Shown here: piece after piece, positions 10,499-20,240 of the stretch
How the letters are laid out: each line of letters starts with the position of its first letter
How positions within the stretch are numbered: position 1 is the first letter of the stretch
Assembly: GCF_003105155.1 (NCBI RefSeq)
Contig: NZ_QETK01000018.1
Span: 44,538 to 108,537 of the forward strand
Reading direction: 5' to 3'
Length of the DNA: 64,000 bases
From: Pseudomonas sp. SDI
GTDB taxonomy: Bacteria; Pseudomonadota; Gammaproteobacteria; Pseudomonadales; Pseudomonadaceae
Notes under the pieces: model-generated
What the model saw: only the letters and a program-made list of their open reading frames with translations
What the model was told of the DNA's origin: nothing
The model's database searches: none
Program-made: the position numbers and the translations under genes

Positions 10499-11992
10499 AT
10501 GCAGATGCTCAATAACGACAAAGCGACCCTTGCGGCGCCGAGCACTCCTAGCCGTGTTCGACATCAACGCCAGTTCAACCTGTTGCGCTGGTTCTCCCTG
10601 GTCAGCCTGGTCATCATCACGTCGGTGGCGGTGGGGCTGGGCTATGTCTCGACGGCCTTCGTGGTCAACGAAAGCGTCGAGCGCGACGCGATGCTCACCG
10701 CGCAGTTCATCCAGGCCATGGCCCATGCCGAAGTGCGCCATGCGCAGATCGCCCCCGGGGTGACCATGGGCGATCTGCTCGACCCGCGCATGGATGACCA
10801 GTACCCGAACGTTGACGCTGCGGTAGCCGCGGCTGCGCGCATCGAGTTTCTCGATCACGTCGAGCACCTGCCGGACACCCTGCTGGCCAACGTCTACGCC
10901 CACGATCGGACGGTGGTCTGGTCGACCAACCCACAACTGATCGGCAAGAAGATCGAAGCCGACGACGACCTCGACGAGTCGTTCGAATCGCGCGTGCCGG
11001 TGTCGTCCAGCTATCACAAGGCCGACGAGGACCGCGACGAGCAGAAATTCCTCCGCGAGCCGAACTACCTGTTCATCGAGAACTACATCCCGATGTTCAA
11101 CAGCGACGGTAGCAAGGTGGTGTCGATGGTCGAGGTGTACAAGGAGCCGCAGGACCTGGTGCGGCGGATCCAGCGCGGTTACGTGCTGATCTGGGGCAGC
11201 ACCGCCATCGGCGGCGTGCTGGTGTACCTGGGCTTGTTCTGGATCGTGCGCCGCGGCGCAAACATGCTGGCTTCGCAGCAAACCCAGCTGATTGCCAGCG
11301 AAACCTTCGTCGCCCTTGGCGAGATGTCCTCGGCGGTGGCGCACAGCCTGCGCAATCCCCTGGCGACCATCCGTTCCAGTGCCGAGCTGGCCCACGACGT
11401 GGCCAGCGTGCCGGCGCAGAAGAATATCGACGACATCATCAGCCAGGTCGATCGTATGTCGCGCTGGGTGCGCGAGCTGCTGGTGTCGCTACGCCCGGTG
11501 CACGACGATGCCGAGGCGGTCGACCTGCTCGCGGCCATCGACGACACCCGTGCGGCGTTCGCCCCGCAGATCAAGCGCAATGCGGTGCAGCTGCAGGTGC
11601 AGACGCCACCGACTGCCATGGTGGTGAGCCAGCCGGTGCTGCTCACGCAGATTCTCAACAGCCTGTTCTCCAACGCCCTGGAAGCCATGCCCGGCGGTGG
11701 TCGGCTGAGCATCGAGGTGAGCCTGCTGGCGGGCGGCCGGCAATTGCAGCTGCTGCTCAGCGACACCGGCAAGGGCATGAGCCAGCAGCAGGAGCGGATG
11801 GTCTTCAAACCGTTTTTCACCACCAAGCAGGGCGGCCTCGGGGTCGGCCTGGTCCTGGTCAAACGCATCATGGAACGATTTGGCGGTGCGGTCAGCCTGA
11901 CCAGCCGTGAGGAGGAGGGAACCCGCGTCAGCCTGACTTTCAATGTTGCCGGAGGGGATCATGGAACACAGCATTCTGGTGGTCGAGGATGA
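10499..11992 (+). CDS. Membrane sensor histidine kinase (MnxS-like), second paralogue
   Basis: 497 residues with the same architecture as the kinase at 4997: transmembrane helices near 31-53 and 228-250, a periplasmic sensor of equal length, and phospho-acceptor His282 in the same VALGEMSSAVAHSLRNPLAT box. N, G1 (DTGKGMS) and G2 (GGLGVGLVLVKRIM) boxes are intact. The sensor domains share the spacing and most motifs (DHVEHLPDTLLANVY, VVWSTNPQLIGKK), so the pair probably arose by duplication and may form heterodimers or read related signals. The ribosome site is AGGAAG. The 3' end overlaps the response regulator by 32 bases, which points to translational coupling. I see no sigma-54 site in the 108-base gap upstream. 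Confidence 0.85.
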   Translation: MQMLNNDKATLAAPSTPSRVRHQRQFNLLRWFSLVSLVIITSVAVGLGYVSTAFVVNESVERDAMLTAQFIQAMAHAEVRHAQIAPGVTMGDLLDPRMDDQYPNVDAAVAAAARIEFLDHVEHLPDTLLANVYAHDRTVVWSTNPQLIGKKIEADDDLDESFESRVPVSSSYHKADEDRDEQKFLREPNYLFIENYIPMFNSDGSKVVSMVEVYKEPQDLVRRIQRGYVLIWGSTAIGGVLVYLGLFWIVRRGANMLASQQTQLIASETFVALGEMSSAVAHSLRNPLATIRSSAELAHDVASVPAQKNIDDIISQVDRMSRWVRELLVSLRPVHDDAEAVDLLAAIDDTRAAFAPQIKRNAVQLQVQTPPTAMVVSQPVLLTQILNSLFSNALEAMPGGGRLSIEVSLLAGGRQLQLLLSDTGKGMSQQQERMVFKPFFTTKQGGLGVGLVLVKRIMERFGGAVSLTSREEEGTRVSLTFNVAGGDHGTQHSGGRG

Positions 11993-13388
11993 CGAGCTGC
12001 TCGCCCAGAACATCCAGACCTATCTGGAGCGGCGCGACTTTGAAGTAACCGTGTGCCACAGCGCCGAGGAGGCCCTGGAGCTGCTGCAGCAGTGCCAGCC
12101 CGATGCGGTGCTGACCGACAATTCGCTGCCGGGCATGAACGGCCATGAGCTGCTGCGCACCTTGGTAGCCAAGGCGCCGGAGCTCAAGGTGATCATGATG
12201 ACCGGCTATGGCAACGTCGAAGACGCGGTCATGGCGATGAAGGAGGGCGCCTTCCATTACCTGACCAAGCCGGTGGCGCTGACCGAACTCAAGTTGATGC
12301 TCGACAAGGCGCTGGCCACCGAGCGAATGGAGCGCACGCTGTCCTTCTATCAGGAGCGCGAGGCGCAGAAGTCCGGGGTGCAGGCGTTGCTCGGCGAGTC
12401 GTTGGCGATGCTCGATCTCAAGCGCACCATCGGCCAGTTGCTGGAGGCCGAGCGGCGCATGACCAGCGGCGACCTGCCTCCGGTGCTGGTGGAGGGCGAG
12501 ACCGGCACCGGCAAGGAACTGGTGGCGCGCGCGCTGCATTTCGACGGGCCGCGCAGCAAGGGGCCATTCATCGAATTCAACTGCGCCTCGATTCCGGCCA
12601 ACTTGCTCGAAGCCGAGCTGTTCGGGCATGAGAAGGGGGCGTTTACCGACGCCAAGGACCGCCGGCTCGGGCTGGTCGAGGCGGCGGACGGCGGTACCCT
12701 GTTCCTCGATGAAATTGGCGAAATGGACCTGCTGTTGCAGGCCAAACTGCTCAAGTTGCTGGAGGACCGCACCATTCGCCGGATTGGCGCGGTGAAGGAG
12801 CGCAAGGTTGATTTGCGCATCATCAGTGCAACCAACTGCAACCTGGAGCAGATGGTGCAGCAGGGCAAGTTCCGTCGCGACCTGTTCTTCCGCTTGCGGA
12901 TCATCTCGATCAAGGTGCCGCGGCTGTTTGCCCGGGGCGACGATGTGTTGTTGCTGGCCCGGCATTTTCTCGGTCAGCACGGCAAGCGCTATGGCAAGTC
13001 GCAGTTGCGTTTCAGCGCCGAAGCGCAGGCGCTGTTGCTCAGTTACAGCTGGCCGGGGAATGTCCGCGAGTTGCGCAACATGCTGGAGCAGACGGTATTG
13101 CTGGCGCAGCATGAGGTGATTGGACCGAACCAGTTGAATGTGTGCATGAGCCTGGTGGATGAGGCGGATGAATTGCCACCGGCGGCGCTGGTGGCGTCGC
13201 CGGTGATGCATGACAGCATGGATTCGATGAACCTGCCGGAGGTGGAGCGCGACATGGTGCGCAAGATGCTCGATCGCACCGACTGGAACGTGACCAAGTC
13301 GGCACGCTTGCTCGGGTTGAGCCGCGACATGCTGCGCTACCGCATCGAGAAACTCGGGCTGAGCCGGCCGGACAAGCGCCAGTGGTGA
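11961..13388 (+). CDS. NtrC-family sigma-54-dependent response regulator (MnxR-like)
   Basis: 475 residues from the ATG at 11961, preceded by GGAGGGG. The receiver domain covers 1-120 with acidic pair D10/D11, phospho-acceptor D53 (TDNSLPGM) and K103. The AAA+ domain has Walker A GETGTGKE at 179-186 and a sigma-54 contact loop that reads GAFTDA (226-231) instead of the usual GAFTGA. Walker B is LFLDEIGEMD. A Fis-type helix-turn-helix lies at the C-terminus (DWNVTKSARLLGLSRDMLRYRIEKL). It is the only sigma-54 activator in the window and the natural candidate to act at both -24/-12 promoters. The partner kinase gene overlaps it. Confidence 0.9.
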   Translation: MEHSILVVEDDELLAQNIQTYLERRDFEVTVCHSAEEALELLQQCQPDAVLTDNSLPGMNGHELLRTLVAKAPELKVIMMTGYGNVEDAVMAMKEGAFHYLTKPVALTELKLMLDKALATERMERTLSFYQEREAQKSGVQALLGESLAMLDLKRTIGQLLEAERRMTSGDLPPVLVEGETGTGKELVARALHFDGPRSKGPFIEFNCASIPANLLEAELFGHEKGAFTDAKDRRLGLVEAADGGTLFLDEIGEMDLLLQAKLLKLLEDRTIRRIGAVKERKVDLRIISATNCNLEQMVQQGKFRRDLFFRLRIISIKVPRLFARGDDVLLLARHFLGQHGKRYGKSQLRFSAEAQALLLSYSWPGNVRELRNMLEQTVLLAQHEVIGPNQLNVCMSLVDEADELPPAALVASPVMHDSMDSMNLPEVERDMVRKMLDRTDWNVTKSARLLGLSRDMLRYRIEKLGLSRPDKRQW

Positions 13389-13597
13389 GCCGCTGTGGTT
13401 GATCTGTCGCCCCCCTGTCGCCCCCCTGTCGGCGCCGCTCGCGGCGCCTGGACGAGCGCCTGGCAGGCTGTGCCGCAGCGGCGGGCAAGCTGCACAAGGG
13501 CTGAAGATTTTTTGTCGATTGCCGGGCACAGGGCGTATAAACTGCACCCACTTTGCCGGTCGCTACCTGAACCGGCCACTGATACAAGAGAGTCGAG

Positions 13598-14305
13598 ATG
13601 GGCGCACAGTGGAAAGCCAAGCATAGAGAAACAGCTGCCAACGCCAAGGGCAAGATCATGGGCAAGCTGTCCAAGGAGATCCAGATGGCGGCGAAGTCCG
13701 GTGCCGACCCGGACATGAACCCGCGCCTGCGCCTGGCGATCGAACAGGCGAAGAAGGCCTCGATGACCCGTGAGACCCTGGAACGGGCGATTCGCAAGGG
13801 TGCCGGGCTGGATGGCGATGCGGTGAACTACACCGCGGTTACCTACGAAGGCTTTGCACCGCACCAGGTGCCGCTGATTGTCGAGTGCCTGACCGACAAC
13901 GTTAACCGTACCGTTGCGCAGATTCGTGTGCTGTTCCGCAAGGGCCAGCTGGGCGCTTCCGGTTCGGTGGCGTGGGACTTCAACCATGTCGGGCTGATCG
14001 AGGCGGCGCCGGCTAAACCGGATGCCGATCCTGAGATGGCTGCCATTGAAGCGGGTGCGCAGGATTTTGCCGAAGGTGAAGAGCAGGGGAACACCCTGTT
14101 CATTACCGATACCACTGACCTGGACGCGGTGCAGAAAGCGCTCCCGGAGCAGGGCTTCACGGTGTTGTCGGCCAAGATCGGGTATACCCCGAAAAACCCG
14201 GTAAGCGCGTTGAGCGATGAGCAGATGGCCGAGGTCGAGGCGTTCCTCGAGGCGATCGATGATAACGATGATGTGCAGAACGTTTACGTCGGGCTGGCGG
14301 GCTGA
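13598..14305 (+). CDS. YebC/PmpR-family protein (second-type paralogue)
   Basis: 235 residues matching the YebC/TACO1/PmpR family over its full length: N-terminal [20 protein letters not shown], then [21 protein letters not shown], and [22 protein letters not shown]. The family has been described as DNA-binding regulators (PmpR acts on PQS genes in P. aeruginosa) and more recently as ribosome-associated factors. The first residues (GAQWK rather than AGHSK) mark the subgroup that exists alongside the ruvC-linked copy in pseudomonads. It is a single gene with no operon partner; the upstream 209 bases contain an 11-bp tandem repeat. Confidence 0.9.
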   Translation: MGAQWKAKHRETAANAKGKIMGKLSKEIQMAAKSGADPDMNPRLRLAIEQAKKASMTRETLERAIRKGAGLDGDAVNYTAVTYEGFAPHQVPLIVECLTDNVNRTVAQIRVLFRKGQLGASGSVAWDFNHVGLIEAAPAKPDADPEMAAIEAGAQDFAEGEEQGNTLFITDTTDLDAVQKALPEQGFTVLSAKIGYTPKNPVSALSDEQMAEVEAFLEAIDDNDDVQNVYVGLAG

Positions 14306-14415
14306 TTCTGTTCGGTCTGGTTTAGGGGCGGTCGCTTTGACGGGCCGGCCCTGCCTTAGTTGTGGCGAGGTGCCCTCTGTTTTGGGCGTAGGCCCCGCCA
14401 ATTCTGTAGACGTTT

Positions 14416-14438
14416 GTGTCGCGCGTGGCTCGCGACAC
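14416..14438. terminator. GC-rich hairpin downstream of the YebC-type gene
   Basis: GTGTCGCG-CGTGGCT-CGCGACAC: perfect eight-base arms with a seven-base loop, about 110 bases after the stop. No T run follows, so it may be a REP-like or rho-assisted structure and not a classic terminator. Confidence 0.35.
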
Positions 14439-14581
14439 GCAAGGGGCCGATGAGGCGCGTAGCGCGCTGTTTGCACAAAAGGGATTTTTGATCCACTTCA
14501 AACGTTGGTTGATGCAGGGGCGTTCATCAAGCAATCGTGTCTTTGCACCGTGCACAACATTTATCTGGGCATTTTTTTCCT

Positions 14582-15340
14582 ATGAGCGAGCAATCCGCTA
14601 TTCCTCCGTGTAGCGCCTGTCGAGATGGCCAGGCACTGGGCTTTGATTTCAGCATGGCGTTCCAGCCGATTGTCGATATACGGGATCACAGCCTGTACGC
14701 CTACGAGGCGTTGGTGCGTGGCCTCGATGGCAGCGGCGCCCTGACGATTCTTCGCCAGGTTAACGATGAGAACCGTTATGCCTTCGACCAGGCTTGCCGA
14801 CTCAAGGCCGTGGAACTGGCGGCGAAACTGCGCATCCCGTGCCTCTTGAGCATCAATTTCCTGCCCAATGCCGTGTATCAGGCGGCTACCTGTATTCGTG
14901 CCACGCTAGCCGCTGCGCAGCGCTTCGACTTCCCTACGGACCGGATCATCTTCGAGATCACCGAGAGCGAAGAGCTGGTGGACAAGGAACACCTGAAAGG
15001 GATCATCCACGAGTATCAGCGGCAGAAATTCATGACTGCCATCGATGATTTTGGCGCCGGCTATTCTGGGTTGAACCTGCTCGCCGAGTTTCAGCCGGAC
15101 ATCATCAAGCTGGACATGGCCTTGGTTCGCGGCATCGATACCGACCCGGTGCGCCAAGCTATTGTCCAGGGCATACTTGGCGTCTGCCAGGTGCTTAACA
15201 TCGAAGTGATTGCCGAGGGCATAGAAACGCTTGGTGAATTGCGTCAGTTGCAGCACCTCGGCATTTATCTCTTTCAGGGCTATCTCTTTGCTCGCCCTGC
15301 ATTCGAAGCACTACCGGCTGTGACCTGGCCTGCGCCCTGA
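14582..15340 (+). CDS. Stand-alone EAL-domain cyclic-di-GMP phosphodiesterase
   Basis: 252 residues from the ATG at 14582 (an in-frame ATG at 14537 would add 15 residues; neither has a strong ribosome site). The protein is a single EAL domain with no sensor. Catalytic elements are all visible: FQPIVD, YEALVRG, the Asn in SINFLPN, ITESEEL, DDFGAGYSG, IKLDMALV and AEGIET. It should therefore be active in hydrolysing cyclic di-GMP. The short N-terminus has a CSACRDG stretch that might bind metal. It converges on a PAS-PAS-chemoreceptor gene of the BdlA type, a class linked to biofilm dispersal. Confidence 0.85.
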   Translation: MSEQSAIPPCSACRDGQALGFDFSMAFQPIVDIRDHSLYAYEALVRGLDGSGALTILRQVNDENRYAFDQACRLKAVELAAKLRIPCLLSINFLPNAVYQAATCIRATLAAAQRFDFPTDRIIFEITESEELVDKEHLKGIIHEYQRQKFMTAIDDFGAGYSGLNLLAEFQPDIIKLDMALVRGIDTDPVRQAIVQGILGVCQVLNIEVIAEGIETLGELRQLQHLGIYLFQGYLFARPAFEALPAVTWPAP

Positions 15341-15360
15341 AGTGGGGGCGGCAGCGCAGA

Positions 15361-16689
15361 TCAGTGCTGGGTGTCGAGTGTCTGGGCAAATGTGCCGATG
15401 ACATCCACAACCTGTTGTGCCCCCAGTTGGATGTCCATGATTACCGTGCCGGCCTGATGAGCAAGGTGTACGCCTTGTTCTGCCTTGAGCGTACCGGATT
15501 GCATATTGGTAACCGCTTGCCTGGCCAGTTCGCGGTTCTTGCCCACCACGTCGGTGATCGCAACGGTCGCTTGACTGGTACGCCGGGCAAGGTTGCGTAC
15601 TTCGTCGGCGACCACCGCGAACCCGCGACCTTGATCGCCTGCCCGGGCTGCTTCGATGGCGGCGTTGAGTGCGAGCAAGTTGGTTTGCTCGGCGATGCCC
15701 CGGATCGCACCGACGATGGCGCCAATCTCTTCGGACTGCACGCTGAGCGCGTTGATCACCTGGGTGACTTGTTCGAGTTCGTCGGCGATGCTTTTTACCA
15801 CCGTGACGGTTTGCTGAACCACGCTGGATCCAAGCCTGGCGTGCTCGTCGGTTTGCCGGGACGTATCGAATGCCAGTTGCGCTGCTTCTGACTCGGTTTT
15901 GCGCTGTTCAACCTGACGGGTTATATCGGTGGCGAACTTAACCACGCCATACAGCTTGCCGTGGGCGTCAAACAGCGGGTTGTAGGTCGCTTGAAGCCAG
16001 ACGATATCGCCGTTTTTTTTGACGCGTTGAAACACACCAGCGCTGTAGTCGCCGCGGTTCAAACCGGACCAGAAAACACGATAGTCCTCGCTGAGTACCT
16101 CGTCGGGCCGACAGAACATCTGATGGTGGCGGCCGCGAATGTCTTCCAGTCTAAAGCCCATGACGTTCAGGAAATTGGCGTTGGCATTGATGACCTGGCC
16201 GTTCAGGTCGAACTCGATCACCGCCGTTGAGCGATCGACTGCCTGCATGAAGCTTGATTCAGTCTGTGAGCGCAGCGTGCGCTCGGTGACGTCGAAGGCG
16301 ACTTTGACAATACGTTGCACATTGCCGGCAGCATCGCGCACCGGCACATAGCTTGCGTCCAGCCAACGCCGCTCTCCGGCGCGCGTCAAGCGCAGAAAGT
16401 GAGCGCTGAAACTCTGCCCCTGCCTCAGTCGCTGCCATAACGCGTTGTACTCAGGGCTTTGTACATACTGCGGCTCGCAGAACATGCGATGGTGCTGACC
16501 GCGAATATCGTTCAGCGTGTAACCCAGCATGTTCAGAAACAGTGGACTGGCATCGAGCACTTCGCCGGTCGGGCTGAATTCGATGATCGCCATGGCGCTG
16601 TGCAGGGCGTCATGCTCGGCAGCAAGACCAGCCCGCTGTTCCTCACTCTCGCGCAGCGCGGTACTCAGTTTGCGGGTGCGCATGAACAT
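15361..16689 (-). CDS. Soluble PAS-PAS-MCP signalling protein (BdlA/Aer-like)
   Basis: 442 residues. Two PAS/PAC units (about 28-140 and 150-262; each with the FLNxxGxxxxDIRGxHHxMFC signature) are followed by a methyl-accepting signalling domain with the hairpin tip [18 protein letters not shown]. No transmembrane helix is visible. In P. aeruginosa the same architecture occurs in BdlA, which controls biofilm dispersal through cyclic di-GMP. A start at 16689 is supported by GGAG eight bases upstream. The C-terminus lacks a long methylation-helix tail or CheR pentapeptide. The convergent neighbour is an EAL phosphodiesterase, consistent with but not proof of a shared pathway. Confidence 0.85.
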   Translation of the reverse strand: MFMRTRKLSTALRESEEQRAGLAAEHDALHSAMAIIEFSPTGEVLDASPLFLNMLGYTLNDIRGQHHRMFCEPQYVQSPEYNALWQRLRQGQSFSAHFLRLTRAGERRWLDASYVPVRDAAGNVQRIVKVAFDVTERTLRSQTESSFMQAVDRSTAVIEFDLNGQVINANANFLNVMGFRLEDIRGRHHQMFCRPDEVLSEDYRVFWSGLNRGDYSAGVFQRVKKNGDIVWLQATYNPLFDAHGKLYGVVKFATDITRQVEQRKTESEAAQLAFDTSRQTDEHARLGSSVVQQTVTVVKSIADELEQVTQVINALSVQSEEIGAIVGAIRGIAEQTNLLALNAAIEAARAGDQGRGFAVVADEVRNLARRTSQATVAITDVVGKNRELARQAVTNMQSGTLKAEQGVHLAHQAGTVIMDIQLGAQQVVDVIGTFAQTLDTQH

Positions 16690-16875
16690 GCTTGGGGCTC
16701 CATAAGGCGATGTATGTTGATTGAAGGATGAATGCAGTGAGTAACGCGCAAGAACCTTTGCAGCTACTCACCCGAGGTCAGTGAGCGAGTATCGCTCTAC
16801 GGCCTGTACAGATATAAATAGTGTGTCGCTATCGAGCTGCTAGTGCTCCAGCTATCACGCTGAACGCCGAGGTGC

Positions 16876-17091
16876 TCAGCACCAGCCGATTTTCCAGCGT
16901 TGGCTATTCCTTAGCTCTCGCCAATCAAGCAACTGTTTTCGCCCGCTGTGGACGGCCTGCAGTTCAATCTGCAGAGGCGTACCTTCTTCGTCGCAAATCA
17001 GCTCGGTGACCAGGAAGTGTTTTTCTCGGTTGACCGGCTCACGGGCAGTCCATTTGGACAGTCCAAGTTTTCGTGGGTTGAATCTGTTCAT
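16876..17091 (-). CDS. Small Trp-rich conserved protein (TIGR02450-type)
   Basis: 71 residues from the ATG at 17091. Conserved pattern of the family: MNRFNPRKLxxSKWTA, EKHFLVTEL, DWRELRNSQRWKIGWC. The function of this widespread small protein is unknown. Longer in-frame versions reach 17139 but add residues unlike the family. Confidence 0.75.
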   Translation of the reverse strand: MNRFNPRKLGLSKWTAREPVNREKHFLVTELICDEEGTPLQIELQAVHSGRKQLLDWRELRNSQRWKIGWC

Positions 17092-17409
17092 GTGTGCTCC
17101 ACCCGTTCGCTTCCCCGTCTTGCCATCACCCTCGGGCACCTGCTGAAGCGGCGTTGCTGGAGCCGATCATGGCAATGTGGTCACAGGGTACTCCGATATC
17201 AAAAGTTGTACAATAATTCAGCCTTGTACAATATTTTGTGGATCTGAGGGTGTGCAACGTTCAGGTCATCCCGAGCACGCGTCGACCCGCCGTGACAAGG
17301 GGGCATTTCTGCACAACCGATGAGACTTAAGTCCTATGGCAGCCCGGCGACACCCGACCATACTCGGTACTCGCCCTTTTAATAACAACAAACCCAGGGT
17401 TCCGTATCG
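17092..17409. other. Intergenic region upstream of prpE with paired TTGTACAATA repeats
   Basis: 318 bases without a gene. The AT-rich centre contains the direct repeat listed at 17206-17233. I see no other structure, and no clear promoter can be fixed. Confidence 0.4.
17206..17233. promoter_or_regulatory. Direct repeat TTGTACAATA x2, candidate operator
   Basis: Two identical copies of TTGTACAATA at 17206-17215 and 17224-17233, an 18-bp period. The core TTGTACAA is itself palindromic, as in GntR-type operators. It lies ~180 bp upstream of prpE. A related TTGTACA/TGTACA pair occurs at 19584-19601 before the pilus operon. Confidence 0.4.
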
Positions 17410-19299
17410 ATGACTTACCAGCATTGCTATGACCGCTCCATCGCCGACCCCGCTGCCTTCTGGGCTGACCAGGCGCGCGACCTCGCCTGGTTCCGCCAGC
17501 CCACGCAAACCCTCAGCGAAGGTCCCGACGGCACCCACCAGTGGTTCGCCGATGGGTGTTTGAACACCTGCTACCTGGCCCTCGATCACCAGATCGAACA
17601 AGGCCGCGGCGAACAGATCGCCCTGATCTACGACTCCCCGGTCACCGCCACCCAGCAAACCTTCACCTACAACCAGTTGCGCGACGAGGTCGCCCGTCTG
17701 GCTGGCCTGCTGCGTGAACTGGGGGTAAAGCAGGGCGATGGCGTCATCATCTACATGCCGATGGTCCCGCAGGCCGCCATGGCCATGCTTGCCTGCGCGC
17801 GCATTGGCGCCGTGCACTCGGTGGTGTTTGGCGGTTTTGCCGCCAACGAACTGGCCCTGCGCATCGACGACGCCCGCCCGGCGCTAGTGCTGACCGCGTC
17901 CTGTGGCCTGGAATTCGACCGCGTCATTGCTTACAAGCCACTGGTCGATCGCGCCCTGCAACTGGCCCAGCATCAACCGCGCAAGGTACTGGTGCTGCAA
18001 CGCCCGCAGGCCCGTGCCGAATTGCTCGAAGGCCGCGACCTCGACTGGCACAGCGCCCTGGCGGGCGCCCAGCCGGTGGCCCCGGTTGAGCTGGCGGCCG
18101 CCGACCCGCTGTACATCATGTACACCTCTGGCACCACCGGTAAGCCCAAGGGTATCGTCCGCGAAAACGGCGGCAACGCGGTGGCCCTGCGTTTCACCCT
18201 GCGGCATATCTATGGCATGCAGGCCGGCGATGTCTGGTGGGGGATTTCCGACGTTGGCTGGGTGGTCGGGCACTCGCTGATCGTCTATGGCCCGCTGATG
18301 AACGGCTGCACCACGGTGTTCTACGAAGGCAAGCCAATCCGCACCCCGGACGCCGGCGCCTACTGGCGGGTCGTCGAGCAATACAAGGTCAACGGGCTGT
18401 TCTGCGCGCCCACCGCCATGCGCGCAATCCGCAAGGAAGACCCCGAAGGCCAGCTGTTGCGCCAGTACGACCTGAGCTCGCTGCGCCAGCTGTTCCTCGC
18501 CGGCGAAAAACTTGACTCCAGTACCCACCATTGGCTCGAAACCGCCAGCGGCAAGGCGGTCCACGACCATTGGTGGCAAACCGAAACCGGTTGGCCGGTG
18601 ACCGCGCCCTGCGTCGGGCTCGAAGGCAGCGGCGTGCGCCCCGGCTCCAGTAACCGCGCGGTGCCTGGTTACCACGTTCAGGTGGTCGACGACGACGGCC
18701 ACCTGCTCGGTCCCAACCAGCAAGGCTCTATCGTCATCGCGCTGCCGCTACCGCCCGGTTGCAGCCAGACCCTGTGGGGCGACCACCCGCGCTACCTGCA
18801 GGCCTACCTGAGGACCTATCCCGGCTATTACCACACTGGCGACGGTGGCTACCTTGACGACGACGGCTTCGTCTACATCATGGGCCGCACCGACGATGTG
18901 ATTAACGTGTCTGGCCACCGCCTGTCCACCGGCGAGATGGAAGACCTGGTTGCCTGCCACCCGGCCGTGGCCGAGTGCGCGGTGGTGGGCGTGCATGACG
19001 AGATCAAGGGCCAGGTGCCGCTGGCGCTGGTGGTCCTCAAGGATGGCGAAAGCATTGCCGAGCACGCTTTGCAGAGCGAACTGGTGGCCCGCGTGCGTGA
19101 GCAGATCGGCGCGCTGGCCTGTTTCAATCAGGTGCGGCTGGTCAAGCGCCTGCCGAAGACCCGCTCGGGCAAGATCCTGCGTGCCGTGCTGCGCAAGATC
19201 GCCGACCATCAGCCCTACACAGCGCCCTCCACCCTCGACGACCCGGCGGTACTGCTGGAGATCGAAAACGTCCTGGCCAGCCTCGCTCGCGCTGGCTGA
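17410..19299 (+). CDS. prpE: Propionyl-CoA synthetase (propionate-CoA ligase)
   Basis: 629 residues, the usual length for PrpE, an AMP-forming ligase of the acetyl-CoA synthetase family that activates propionate (and less well acetate). Motifs: nucleotide loop YTSGTTGKPKGIVREN, DVWWGISDVGWVVGHS, WWQTETGWP, YHTGDGGYLDDDGFVYIMGRTDDVINVSGHRLS, and the C-terminal catalytic lysine in RLPKTRSGKILR. It stands alone, with no prpBCD methylcitrate genes in the window, so its CoA product must be handled elsewhere. Downstream liu genes also produce acyl-CoA intermediates but lie 12 kb away. Confidence 0.9.
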   Translation: MTYQHCYDRSIADPAAFWADQARDLAWFRQPTQTLSEGPDGTHQWFADGCLNTCYLALDHQIEQGRGEQIALIYDSPVTATQQTFTYNQLRDEVARLAGLLRELGVKQGDGVIIYMPMVPQAAMAMLACARIGAVHSVVFGGFAANELALRIDDARPALVLTASCGLEFDRVIAYKPLVDRALQLAQHQPRKVLVLQRPQARAELLEGRDLDWHSALAGAQPVAPVELAAADPLYIMYTSGTTGKPKGIVRENGGNAVALRFTLRHIYGMQAGDVWWGISDVGWVVGHSLIVYGPLMNGCTTVFYEGKPIRTPDAGAYWRVVEQYKVNGLFCAPTAMRAIRKEDPEGQLLRQYDLSSLRQLFLAGEKLDSSTHHWLETASGKAVHDHWWQTETGWPVTAPCVGLEGSGVRPGSSNRAVPGYHVQVVDDDGHLLGPNQQGSIVIALPLPPGCSQTLWGDHPRYLQAYLRTYPGYYHTGDGGYLDDDGFVYIMGRTDDVINVSGHRLSTGEMEDLVACHPAVAECAVVGVHDEIKGQVPLALVVLKDGESIAEHALQSELVARVREQIGALACFNQVRLVKRLPKTRSGKILRAVLRKIADHQPYTAPSTLDDPAVLLEIENVLASLARAG

Positions 19300-19679
19300 T
19301 CAGGTCGGGCAGGGCAGTGGGCTACAGGGGCTCGGTTGACCCAGGCGGCTGCGCGTGCGGGCAAGGTCCGCCGCGCTGCCGCCGAGGCTGTCGCGCACCT
19401 GCTGGCCCGATCCGCCTGCAGCGGGCGCGGCGCGACGATCGGATCCAGGCGGTAGGTAAACCAGACAATCGCGGGCTCCTTGGAACAGTCGGAAAGGGCG
19501 GGGCCACCGTGCACGAGCGGCGCTAATTTAACCAATAGGGCAAAGCGCCGCCAGCGCGCTCGCCCCGGCATGAGCGAAGGTCCTTGTACAAGCCCTGTAC
19601 ATTTCCTATCGAACTGGCAGCATTTTCAACGGCTGCTACCCTACACCTCAGCGCAATCCTGTGTTCAAGGATGGTAACG
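19300..19679. other. Intergenic region before the Csu-type pilus operon
   Basis: 380 bases with no convincing gene. Near its right end is TTGTACA-N5-TGTACA (19584-19601), which resembles the repeats upstream of prpE. I could not place a promoter confidently. Confidence 0.35.
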
Positions 19680-20207
19680 GTGAAAGGACGCTCTTTTGCA
19701 GCGCTGCTCGGCCTGATCGTGGGCGACAGTGCCGCCGCTGCGGATTTTCTGGTGGAAGTGCGGGTCGATGTCCAGCGCGGCTGCGCCCTGGTCAATCAAC
19801 CCCGTACAGCCGGCGCCCAGGCCCTGGGGCTGCTGGACTTCGGCCAGCCTGCCCGTCTTGATGCTGCGGATGGCCCGCTCAGCACCGCGTTGCTCAGCCA
19901 GCGCCCGCCGCGTCTTGAATGCAACCCCGATACCGCTTACCAGCTCAAGGTCGATGGCGGCGAACATGGCGGCCTCGGCGAGGTGCGCTTCATGGCCAGC
20001 GAGCAGGCGCGCGTTCGGCCGATTCCCTATCGACTCTATCAAGACCCGGCCTGGCGTGTGCCACTGCCGGTAGACACGGTGTTGCATGGGCGCGTGCCGG
20101 ACAGCGGCTCGGTGGAACTGCCGCTGTTCGCTCGCATCGACCGCTTGACCCAGGTGCCGCACGCCGGCCGTTATTCCGACCTGCTCAAGGTGACCGTCAG
20201 TTGGTGA
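19680..20207 (+). CDS. Csu-type pilus subunit (SCPU domain), first of operon
   Basis: 175 residues from the GTG at 19680, chosen because AAGGA lies eight bases upstream and it gives a compact signal peptide (MKGRSFAALLGLIVGDSAAA). An ATG at 19671 overlaps that ribosome site. The mature protein is a spore-coat-U-type pilin domain: an N-terminal conserved Cys (QRGCALV), GLLDFG, a second Cys (LECNP) and the C-terminal beta strand AGRYSDLLKVTVSW. Csu pili are assembled by a chaperone-usher pathway and mediate surface attachment. It is followed at 33 bases by the next subunit gene. Confidence 0.8.
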   Translation: MKGRSFAALLGLIVGDSAAAADFLVEVRVDVQRGCALVNQPRTAGAQALGLLDFGQPARLDAADGPLSTALLSQRPPRLECNPDTAYQLKVDGGEHGGLGEVRFMASEQARVRPIPYRLYQDPAWRVPLPVDTVLHGRVPDSGSVELPLFARIDRLTQVPHAGRYSDLLKVTVSW

Positions 20208-20240
20208 CGCACCTGCGCAGGCTGCTAAAGGAACTGGCAG

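Noticed and set aside
13405..13430. Tandem repeat TGTCGCCCCCC x2 before the YebC-type gene
   Set aside because: Only two 11-bp copies plus a fragment; too short for a CRISPR or regulatory array and easily explained by slippage.
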